DNA from: JACMLD01 sp963705285
GTDB taxonomy: Bacteria; Bacteroidota; Bacteroidia; Chitinophagales; Chitinophagaceae
Length of the DNA: 64,000 nt
Direction: 5' to 3'
Assembly: GCA_963705285.1 (NCBI GenBank)
Contig: OY970066.1
Location: forward strand, 1,612,001-1,676,000
Below are positions 42,895-51,572 of this stretch, piece after piece (the first letter of the stretch is position 1; each line of letters opens with the position of its first letter). The notes under the pieces are model-generated. The model had not been told where the DNA came from and did not search any database. It saw nothing but the letters and a program-made list of their open reading frames with translations. The position numbers and the translations under genes were made by a program.

Positions 42895-45800
42895 TTATTT
42901 AACCAGTACTTTTTCATTGATTTTTGTTCCGTCCTGCGTTTCTGCTGCTACCACATACATGCCTGCGGGTAGGTTAAAATGCAGGGGGTTGGCGCCTGTT
43001 TGTGCCTGCAACTGGGTGCTGTATACTTCTGCACCGGCAGCGCTGTATACTTTTATTTTAAGGGTTTGTTTTTTGTTGCTTTGCACAATGGTGTTCACTT
43101 CATTGTTTACCGCCGGGTTGGGCTGTATGGTGATGCTGACAGATTTATTGGCATTGTTGGATACAGATTTGATACCGGCTATTTTTTTATCGCCGTCTTT
43201 ATCGGTGGCAATTAAGCGGTAGTAACTGGTACCCGGTAGTGGGTCGTTGTCAATAAACTGGTAATTGGTAGGGGTGTTGGAGTCTCCCTTACCGGAGATG
43301 ATCATCACCATTTCATAATCCCTGCCGTTGGCAGATCTTTCAATGGTAAAATAATCGCTGTTCACTTCCTGGGTGGTGGTCCAGTCTACATACACTTTTT
43401 TATTTTTCAACACCGCATTGTAATTAATAACGGATACGGCCAGTGCAGAGGTTACCTGCAACTGAAAAGTATCTGCAATACAGGTGGTTTTGGGTGCCAG
43501 GCTGTCGTTTACATAATAGGTAAAGGTGCCGGTAGCCACTGGTGTTACGGCAAGTGTGCGCGTGGTGGCAGTGGTGGTGGCGGGTACGGTAAACCAGTTA
43601 TAGCCACCTACCCAGGAGGCGGTAAGGTTGGCAGCGGTATTAACGGTGGTGTTGACCACTGTTTTTTTGTTTACCCCTTTCATGATGGTAAAGCGGTCTC
43701 TTACGGTACCACTGTTACCAACAAACTTTGCATCGAGGCGGTTGTCCTGCACTTCCAAAAACAATGAACCGGTTTCTCCGCCGGTACTGGAACTCTGGTT
43801 GCGGGTATAAAAAACGGGGTAGGTATTGCCAGAACCGGAACCAATCTGTCCGGCCGAACCGGCTACTACATACACGGTACCGTGTTTATAAGTTGAATCG
43901 ATGGTAAAGTACGGGCAGGAAGAATTGGCGGCACTGGTATCTACCGATGCTACGTTAGAAGGAATAGAACCATCATAACGTGCATTGGAACTGCTGATTT
44001 TAGTACCTGCACCTGCGGCCGCGGTATTGAAGGGGGTAGATAAACCGGTATGATCTTTTACCAGGAAACTTCTCTCATACACATGGCTATGGCCTGCGAG
44101 TACCACATCTACCCCAAACCTTTCAAGAATGGGAATGATGCGCTGCCTGATGGCCATCAGGTCTGCCTCACCAGCGGTATTATCAGACCTGTGCGAGCCA
44201 TTGGTATAGGGTGGGTGGTGCATACAAACGATGGTCCATTTATGGGTACCGGCATTGGCGGCGAGGTCTGCTTTTAACCAAAGCGCCTGCTGGCTGCCGG
44301 TAGCAGCGGTGGTATCGTCATAGAGATGTTTGCCACCATCAACACCATAGGTATCCAGCATTACAAAATGGATATTGCCGTAATCAAAGGAATAGTAATG
44401 TTCGGTACCGGAAGAAAGGCCGCCAGACTGAGCGGCATCGGGTACGGTAAAGATGCTGTAATAAGGAATGGCATGGTCGATGGCGCGTGCCGATGTATTG
44501 GCATATTCATGGTTGCCCGGCACGGGAAAGACAACATGGTTATCAAAAACATTGTTGTTATAAATATTAAAGAATCCGGTGTTGTGCTCAGTCTCTAGTC
44601 CGGCGTTGTAAGCATTATCACCCAGCATAATGGCCAGTTCGGAATTATTATAGCTGCTTTTAAGGCCCAGGTAACTGTCGCGCGATCCTTTTTGCAAGGA
44701 AGTACCGGTACCAGGGTCACCAAATACACCAATGCGTATTTTACGGGTGGTACTGGCTGGTGGAGACGTAGTAAAGTAATTACGGTAGCTGCCTTTTACA
44801 ATAGAGCCGGCAGAACCAACCGCATAATAATATTTTGTATCTGCAGTAAGACCAGTAATACGTATCTCATGATCAGTTACCGAAGTATTGTCTGAGATGG
44901 TGGTGGTAAGTGCGCTTTCAGAGGCACCATATTGCACTCTTGACGTAGTAGCGGTAATTGTTGACCAGCGAATGGTAACCGCAGATGGGCTAACCATTTG
45001 CAACATGGGGCCGCGGAAAATAGCAGGTTCTGCTGCACCAGCATTGCCTACCAGTTGCAGATCAAAAGTTAGGTCGGTACTGGCTGCGCTGGTCTGGTGC
45101 AATTCAACTGCAATAATATTGGCGCCTTCTACAAAAGCGCTGGTAGGAACAGTAAACGAAACAATTGTCTGTCCGTCATCGGTAGCATTAGTAGCGGCCG
45201 TGGTAGAAGTGAGTGTGCCGGTAGGCAATAGATCACGCACTACTTCGGTGCCATTTACATATACTGCAATGCCATCATCGCGGTAAGCATTAAGGGTAAA
45301 TGAGGTATAGCCGCTCAGTCCGGTGATGGTAAAAGCTTTACGGAAATAAGTGGTGATAAATTTTGTTCCGCAGCCGGGTGATGCATTTTCTGCTGCTGGA
45401 TAATTAGATGGTGGGCAGCCAGAATATACTACTGTTGTAACCGGGTCGCCATAACCAAATTTGCCGGTCCCTGTTTTCCATGAGGGTTCTGCAAATGCAA
45501 TATTGCGCCAGTCGGCTGCACCTGCACCGGTGGGAGCTGCTGCACCATTATCAATATATTTCCAGGCAGCAGCGAAATCAAAGATGGTACCGCCGCCTGC
45601 TTTTGCTACCAGCTCAAGGTCAAAGGATAGATCACTGCTGGTGGCAGAAGACTGGTGAATTTCTACTGCAATCAGGTTGTTGCCATTAATAAAACCAGCT
45701 GTAGAAATATCGAATGATATAATAGCATTGCCGTTTTCTGCAGCAGCGCCAGATGCAAGCGTTGCGCTGGTGGGTGTGCCGGCTGGCATATTGCTGCGCG

Positions 45801-46191
45801 CTACTTCTGTACCATTTATATAAATCACCGCCCCGTCATCCAGGTAGGTATTTAAACGGATGCCGCCATATAAACCCGGGTTTATATTTACTATACTCCT
45901 TGCATAGGTGGTAATATATTTGCTGCTGGGGTTGCTGCCGTAGCTTACAGTTGACCGTTCTTTTCCATCTCCATAACCCAGCTCTGCGGGGCCGGTTTTC
46001 CAGGCTGCATCATTAAAAGCAATATTGCGCCAATCAGCAGCGCCCGAACCGGTGGGGGCGGCCGTACCATTATCCAGGTATTTCCAGGTAGACCCGAACT
46101 TTACATAAGTAGTATCTGCAAGCACGCGGTTAGTGAACGCACACGCAAAAACAATGGCCATCAGGCAGGGAAGGTTTTTTCTGAATTTCAT
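42895..46191 (-). CDS. T9SS-exported purple-acid-phosphatase-like metallophosphoesterase (copy A, two N-terminal modules)
   Basis: This 1098-residue surface or secreted enzyme has a signal peptide (1-25). Two copies of a roughly 175-residue beta-rich module follow (about 30-200 and 205-390, each with DDGxxxYxNGTEV and a [VE]ELHQ[TS]S end). A purple-acid-phosphatase N-terminal FN3-like domain spans about 395-480 (RGPMLQMVSPSAVTIRW). The metallophosphoesterase domain (about 485-780) carries GDPGTG, LGDNAY, GNHEY, MHHPPY and AGHSHVYERS. Ig/FN3-like domains and a type A sorting tail end the protein (IQPNPAVNNEVN, AGMYVVAAETQDG). It would release phosphate from organic esters outside the cell. It is divergent from the giant TSP3 gene, and residues 531-1098 are almost identical to copy B. 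Confidence 0.9.
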   Translation of the reverse strand: MKFRKNLPCLMAIVFACAFTNRVLADTTYVKFGSTWKYLDNGTAAPTGSGAADWRNIAFNDAAWKTGPAELGYGDGKERSTVSYGSNPSSKYITTYARSIVNINPGLYGGIRLNTYLDDGAVIYINGTEVARSNMPAGTPTSATLASGAAAENGNAIISFDISTAGFINGNNLIAVEIHQSSATSSDLSFDLELVAKAGGGTIFDFAAAWKYIDNGAAAPTGAGAADWRNIAFAEPSWKTGTGKFGYGDPVTTVVYSGCPPSNYPAAENASPGCGTKFITTYFRKAFTITGLSGYTSFTLNAYRDDGIAVYVNGTEVVRDLLPTGTLTSTTAATNATDDGQTIVSFTVPTSAFVEGANIIAVELHQTSAASTDLTFDLQLVGNAGAAEPAIFRGPMLQMVSPSAVTIRWSTITATTSRVQYGASESALTTTISDNTSVTDHEIRITGLTADTKYYYAVGSAGSIVKGSYRNYFTTSPPASTTRKIRIGVFGDPGTGTSLQKGSRDSYLGLKSSYNNSELAIMLGDNAYNAGLETEHNTGFFNIYNNNVFDNHVVFPVPGNHEYANTSARAIDHAIPYYSIFTVPDAAQSGGLSSGTEHYYSFDYGNIHFVMLDTYGVDGGKHLYDDTTAATGSQQALWLKADLAANAGTHKWTIVCMHHPPYTNGSHRSDNTAGEADLMAIRQRIIPILERFGVDVVLAGHSHVYERSFLVKDHTGLSTPFNTAAAGAGTKISSSNARYDGSIPSNVASVDTSAANSSCPYFTIDSTYKHGTVYVVAGSAGQIGSGSGNTYPVFYTRNQSSSTGGETGSLFLEVQDNRLDAKFVGNSGTVRDRFTIMKGVNKKTVVNTTVNTAANLTASWVGGYNWFTVPATTTATTRTLAVTPVATGTFTYYVNDSLAPKTTCIADTFQLQVTSALAVSVINYNAVLKNKKVYVDWTTTQEVNSDYFTIERSANGRDYEMVMIISGKGDSNTPTNYQFIDNDPLPGTSYYRLIATDKDGDKKIAGIKSVSNNANKSVSITIQPNPAVNNEVNTIVQSNKKQTLKIKVYSAAGAEVYSTQLQAQTGANPLHFNLPAGMYVVAAETQDGTKINEKVLVK

Positions 46192-46582
46192 TGGTATTGG
46201 TTAATTATCGAAATAAGGGTTTATTCCTATTATTGAATACTATTTACTGTTTACACGTCCCTTCAATCTACTACAAGAGCAATGTAATCCATACTTCGAG
46301 TTTGTATCTCCATTTACAGCAACGAGTTACCCGCCTAATTCATATAAACACTTGGTTACGAAATCGAACCAGCCAAAAATACAGTCTCTCCACATAGCAA
46401 ACAACTAAGTATATATAACTATAACGCAATTAAATAATGTTTAGTAGCGTTTAGTCTAAAAATATTATTTTTTTTAAATGTATTAATGCGGTTTGTTCAA
46501 ATATCCAAAAAAACCATAACCCGAGTATCTATTAAAGAGGCATTTCTTTAACTGATCAATCGCGGCAATATCCAACAATCGT
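46192..46582. promoter_or_regulatory. Divergent promoter region, phosphatase A / giant protein 1
   Basis: This 391-bp AT-rich region must hold promoters for both genes. I see no exact TAnnTTTG with good spacing. ATTTCTTTAACTGATC lies near 46547. It shows no clear similarity to the equivalent region of the second pair. Confidence 0.4.
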
Positions 46583-49500
46583 ATGAAAAAATTCTACTCT
46601 TTTTTTATAACCCTGGCCTGCCTGGTTGTAGCCAATCAGCAAGTATGGGCACAGGTAATCAGGCCGTTTACGCCGCGTTATACCAACACCTCAGTCCGCG
46701 GCAATATTAAATTTGTTTCCAATAATATTATTACTACAGCGGGAGGTGTAACCACCGAAACCCCACCGGCTGGTAGCGGCACCAATAATAATGGTGCAGG
46801 TGTAAACCTGGATATTGACAACATCACCACTACCATCATTCCCTGGAATTCTACCTGGAAATTCAGCGATAGTGGCTATGCACCCGTTTCCGGTGCCGTT
46901 GATTTTAAAAATCCCGCTTATCCAGACGGCGGTTGGTTATCTGCCACTGCTGGCCTGCCGGCCAGTGCGCAAAGAGATCTTGGTTATGGTGATGGAGATG
47001 AAGTAACGCCCTACATGTATGCCGGTTGCGGTGCAAGGCCGGCGGTAGCAAACCCTTCTTGCGGTACAAAATACTGGACAACTTATTTCAGACAACAGTT
47101 TACCGTGCCCAGCGTGGCAGCATTTGCAGGTTTTCAGATTAACCTTCATAGAGATGATGGTGCAGTTATCTATATAAACGGCATTGAAGTATCGCGTACC
47201 AATATGCCCGCGGGTACAATCGCGTACAATACTCCTGCACTTACGGCTATGGAAGGTGCCAATGAAGATACCGTTATCAATATTGGTACCAGTGCTTTTG
47301 TAAACGGGGTGAATACCGTTTCCGTAGAGGTTCATCAGTCGAGCCAAAGCAGTTCCGACCTTTCATTTCGTATGCAACTACTGGGCGTTCCCCTCAATAC
47401 CACATGGAATTCTACCAGTTCTGATTTAACCCTGGCTAGTTGCAGTGAGGTAATGTGGGCGGGCCTTTACTGGGGATCATCATTGGGTAACAGTGCAGAT
47501 GTTAGCTGGCGTGTGGGGTATGATACCGTACTGTTGAAAATACCCGGTTCGTCTACCTATGCTAAAGTAGTATCTGCCCAAACAGATTTACACAACTTCA
47601 ATGTTGGCTCCAATCATAATGGTTACACATCATTTGCAGACGTAACAGGATTAATCAATACCCTTAATGCAAACGGAACTTATACCGTTGCAAATGTGGT
47701 AGTGCCCGTATCTACAGGCCTCAACAACCAGGCATCGGGCTGGACACTCGTTATTGCCTATAAAAACGTTATTGAAATACCCCGTAACCTGGTAGTGTTT
47801 GATGGGTTTAGCATTGTAGGTACAGGTACACAGAATGATATCAAGCTGGGTGGTTTTGTAACGCCACTAACCGGTCCCGTTAGTTGTGAACTGGGCGCAG
47901 TATGTTATGATGGCGATCGCGTAAGCAGCGATGGTTTCTTTTTTAAACAAGATTCTGCCGCAGCCGGAACATACACTGACCTCACCCCCAATGGAACAAG
48001 TAATGCAAGTGATATGTGGAACAGCACCATCTCTTATATGGGCGCTAATGTTACCACCCGCAACCCTGCCCACGCCAATACGCTGGGGTATGATGCAGAC
48101 ATGCTGTTATTGCCCAATGCCGGTAATTCTGTTTTGGGTAACAATATTACCTCTGCCCGTATCAGGATTAGTTCTCCTTCTTCAGGTGGCGAAAACTTTT
48201 TTCTGCAGGTAGTGTCTTCTGCTATTTCTGTGGCCAATCCCAGTTTCTACATGGTAAAAACATCCACTGATCTGAGTGGAGGCGTATGGTTGCCGGGAGA
48301 TAGCCTTCAGTATAAAATGTATACACTCAACAATGCCACAGATACCAGTTCCAATACTGTGATTACAGATACATTGCCCGCCAATGTGAACTATAAACCA
48401 GGCAGCCTGGTGATCAACAATGTTGCTAAAACAGATGCTGCAGGCGATGATGAAGCTGAATATGATCCCATTGCAAGAAGGGTAATTTTCCGCATTGGCG
48501 CTGGTGCTAATGCTGTTAATGGCGGACAGGTTTATATGAACAAAATGGATTCTGTCAGTTTTAAAGTAACGGCTACCAATATCTGCCAGATCATTGCCTG
48601 CAATGCAGTAGCAGCTAACCAGGCGCGTATTGATTACATCGGAAAAAATTCGTTACAAATTTTATATGACCATAGCGGCTATTTAACCGGCGGCTGTTTT
48701 GTTGAAGGCGCTATTACCAATACCATTACCGGCACTTGTGTATCCAGGGGAGATACTTCACTGGTAAACCTGTGCCCGTCATTGTCTGTTACCCTTCCGG
48801 CCGCATTGTATACAGGCTATACTTTTTACCAGGCCATCCCTTTTATACCCGCCAACCAGTTTAATGCAGCTACACCCATTACAGCCGGCAGCACTTACTA
48901 TGCGTTTTGGAGTTCCGGCACTGGCTGTTACGATACCGTTCGGTTCAATGTATTGTTGCAACCTTGTCCGGATATTGATGACGATAACGACGGTATTCCG
49001 GATTACGTGGAAAGTAATGGTGCCGATGCATTTGCTGATGATGACAGCGATGGTATTCCCAATTTTACAGATTCTTCTTATCCATTATTTACAGACAGCA
49101 ACAATGATGGCGTAAATGATAGGTTTGATACTGATCTGGATGGAATTCCCAACCAGCTGGACCTGGATAGTGATAACGATGGTATACCAGATGTGGTGGA
49201 AGCCGGCGGCGTGGATGCCAATGGCGATGGCCGCATTGATAATTATACGGATACCGACAACGATGGGTTGTCGCAAAACGTAGATGCCAATAATACAGGG
49301 CAGCCAGGGTCTGGTAACGGACTTGGATTGCCGGATACCGATGGCGATGGCATACCCAATTATATTGACCTGGATAGTGATAATGATGGCATTGCCGACG
49401 TACTGGAAGCAGGTGGCGCCGATGCAAATAATGATGGCAAAATAGATGGATATACCGATAGCGATGCAGATGGCCTTGCGGATGCTGTTGATGGCGATGT

Positions 49501-50830
49501 GGGCAATGATGGCATTGCCGAGAACACTGTTGGTGCGTTGTTGAGAACAGGCGCAGATAGTAACAATGATGGCCGGGCAGACAGTTATCCTTTTAAAAAT
49601 ATGGATAACGATAGCAGGGCGAACCCCTATGATTTGGATAGTGATGGCGATGGTATTACCGACGTGCGCGAAGCCGGGTTTACTGACGCAGACAGCAATG
49701 GACAGACAGATGGCGCCATTGGCACCAACGGATGGAGCAGCACTATTGATGCCCTGCCTTCGGTAACGTTGCTTAATACAGATGCAAACGGCAATCCCGA
49801 TTATCTTGATATAGATGCAGACAATGACGGTATACCCGATAACGTGGAAGGAATTGCAACTTTTAGTTATCTCTTTCCGGCCTATGCAGACAGCGATGGC
49901 GATGGCATAGACAATGCGTATGATAATATTGGCGGCTTTGGTGGTAATGGCATCACACCAAATGATCAGGATGCCGATGGTATACCCGATTACCGCGATA
50001 CCGATACCGACGGGGACGGGCTGGCAGATATTGTTGAAGGAAATGATTTAAACAGTAACTGCGACAATGATGATTTGATTACGCTTACCGGAACAGATAC
50101 AGATGGTGACGGACTGGATGATCGGTTTGATGCGGATAATGCATCGCCCAGGGGCACTTCAAACCGTATGGGTACCGGTGGAAGCACAACCGGCGACGCA
50201 ACGCCCGGTTCCATTACACCTGTGCAACGATGCAGCGCGTCAACGGAAAGGGATTGGCGCTATCAGCCCTATGTTCTGCCGGCAAACTTCCTGGATGTGA
50301 GTGGTGTTTTAAACAGCCAGTCTGTTAAACTGCATTGGACAATTACCACAGACCGTACCATAGATTATTTTGAGATAGAACGGAGTATCAATGGCACCAG
50401 CTTCACAAAAATAATGGAAGTTGCGGGTACCGCCGGGCCTGTCAACGGCAGGTTGTTTACGGCAACTGATAACCAGGTAAGTAATTTATCGGGCACATGG
50501 TACTATCGTATCAGGGCCGTCAGCAAAAACACATCAGGCAGATTGAGTGCACTTGTTGCAATAAGAAACAAATCAAGCAGGATTACAATAACGCCTAATC
50601 CGGCCAACGAAGTAGCCAACGTGAGCTTCTCCGTAAGCACATCAGCTATTGCACGAATACATGTGCTGGATGCCACGGGCAAACGCGTATTACAACAATC
50701 CCAGAGGGTGTACAACGGCAACAATCATTTTCAGATAGCCGGTATCAGCACGCTGCAGCAAGGTGTGTATGTGGTACAGGTAATTATACAGAACGAAATT
50801 TTTAATCAAAGATTGATTATCCGCCATTAG
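46583..50830 (+). CDS. Giant T9SS surface protein with thrombospondin type 3 repeats (copy 1)
   Basis: This 1415-residue protein has a signal peptide (1-23, VWAQ) and an N-terminal RPFTPRYTNTSVRGNIKFVSNNI segment (in part). A roughly 180-residue beta-rich module (about 87-267) is shared with the neighbouring phosphatase. A domain with VMWAGLYWGSS follows, then a DUF11-like repeat near 555-690. A long calcium-binding TSP3 array lies at about 794-1180 (many DxDxDGIPDxxD units). An FN3-like domain and a type A sorting tail (TPNPANEVANVSF, QGVYVVQVIIQN) end the protein. It probably forms a stiff, Ca2+-stabilised surface structure; adhesion is inference. Confidence 0.88.
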   Translation: MKKFYSFFITLACLVVANQQVWAQVIRPFTPRYTNTSVRGNIKFVSNNIITTAGGVTTETPPAGSGTNNNGAGVNLDIDNITTTIIPWNSTWKFSDSGYAPVSGAVDFKNPAYPDGGWLSATAGLPASAQRDLGYGDGDEVTPYMYAGCGARPAVANPSCGTKYWTTYFRQQFTVPSVAAFAGFQINLHRDDGAVIYINGIEVSRTNMPAGTIAYNTPALTAMEGANEDTVINIGTSAFVNGVNTVSVEVHQSSQSSSDLSFRMQLLGVPLNTTWNSTSSDLTLASCSEVMWAGLYWGSSLGNSADVSWRVGYDTVLLKIPGSSTYAKVVSAQTDLHNFNVGSNHNGYTSFADVTGLINTLNANGTYTVANVVVPVSTGLNNQASGWTLVIAYKNVIEIPRNLVVFDGFSIVGTGTQNDIKLGGFVTPLTGPVSCELGAVCYDGDRVSSDGFFFKQDSAAAGTYTDLTPNGTSNASDMWNSTISYMGANVTTRNPAHANTLGYDADMLLLPNAGNSVLGNNITSARIRISSPSSGGENFFLQVVSSAISVANPSFYMVKTSTDLSGGVWLPGDSLQYKMYTLNNATDTSSNTVITDTLPANVNYKPGSLVINNVAKTDAAGDDEAEYDPIARRVIFRIGAGANAVNGGQVYMNKMDSVSFKVTATNICQIIACNAVAANQARIDYIGKNSLQILYDHSGYLTGGCFVEGAITNTITGTCVSRGDTSLVNLCPSLSVTLPAALYTGYTFYQAIPFIPANQFNAATPITAGSTYYAFWSSGTGCYDTVRFNVLLQPCPDIDDDNDGIPDYVESNGADAFADDDSDGIPNFTDSSYPLFTDSNNDGVNDRFDTDLDGIPNQLDLDSDNDGIPDVVEAGGVDANGDGRIDNYTDTDNDGLSQNVDANNTGQPGSGNGLGLPDTDGDGIPNYIDLDSDNDGIADVLEAGGADANNDGKIDGYTDSDADGLADAVDGDVGNDGIAENTVGALLRTGADSNNDGRADSYPFKNMDNDSRANPYDLDSDGDGITDVREAGFTDADSNGQTDGAIGTNGWSSTIDALPSVTLLNTDANGNPDYLDIDADNDGIPDNVEGIATFSYLFPAYADSDGDGIDNAYDNIGGFGGNGITPNDQDADGIPDYRDTDTDGDGLADIVEGNDLNSNCDNDDLITLTGTDTDGDGLDDRFDADNASPRGTSNRMGTGGSTTGDATPGSITPVQRCSASTERDWRYQPYVLPANFLDVSGVLNSQSVKLHWTITTDRTIDYFEIERSINGTSFTKIMEVAGTAGPVNGRLFTATDNQVSNLSGTWYYRIRAVSKNTSGRLSALVAIRNKSSRITITPNPANEVANVSFSVSTSAIARIHVLDATGKRVLQQSQRVYNGNNHFQIAGISTLQQGVYVVQVIIQNEIFNQRLIIRH

Positions 50831-50873
50831 GAAAGGCGGTGACAACACATTTGCCGTTCCCATAATCATGAGT

Positions 50874-50905
50874 GAAACCCTTTCCTTACCGGAAGGGGTT
50901 CTTTA
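50874..50905 (+). terminator. Terminator of giant protein 1
   Basis: AACCCTTTCC pairs with GGAAGGGGTT (one G-T pair) over a 5-nt loop, followed by CTTTATG. Confidence 0.7.
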
Positions 50906-51129
50906 TGTATAGCGTACAACCGAGCAGGTCCTATTGTGTTGTGGTTGCTGACAGACCTAGCTATAAGACTGCGCACGAAACTGGCCGGATCTTCTGCAAG
51001 TATATAAACAGCTTAAATGGAAGGAGAACGAGGAAGCATAACGGAGATATCCACACTATAATACAGCGAGCATATTACGTCGCCATGTTTCTGTACAATG
51101 TTAAGAGATAGGCTGGCGGTTCTACATTG

Positions 51130-51565
51130 CACCTGGCTATTATTGCTCCTGTTCCCTTGAGGTTGCAACCTTTCGTATCGTTAGTGCCGGCCACCAGCAG
51201 ATTGATAATAGATGAGTGAATTGCGCAATGAAATAATGTAGAGGTATGAAGAGGATATTACATAAAGTGCAAGGGAAAAGAGCTATGAAGGCAGTTGCAT
51301 ACCGTTGCATTTAATATTCCTATTTCTTCAACCCTGGTTTGCGTTACATACAAGCATCATTTGGGTTGGTTTGATCAGATGACGAAGCCGGCAATTACCC
51401 AACCTGGCCAATTATTGCAAAGCTTGCATTGTTAGTGCGGGCCGCCAGTGAGATAAATCGATAAATTAAAGACCTGCGCAGCAAAGTAATTCGGATGTTT
51501 CTATAAAAACGTTACAATAAATGCAAAGAATGATGCCCTACCAATTGCATCAATCCGCTATTGCG
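51130..51565. repeat. Two degenerate copies of a non-coding unit
   Basis: The spacer between the two pairs (50831-51572) holds no gene. Two diverged copies of one unit can be aligned, at about 51130-51320 and 51400-51565. Shared landmarks in order are ACCTGGC.ATTATTGC, GTTAGTGC.GGCC.CCAG, GCGCA..AAA.TAAT, TACA.TAAA.TGCAA.G and TTGCAT. No open frame is conserved between them. Confidence 0.5.
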
Positions 51566-51572
51566 AACATTT

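Noticed and set aside
44888..45286. 132-codon plus-strand frame within phosphatase A
   Set aside because: Antisense shadow of the repeated Thr/Ala/Val-rich module codons.
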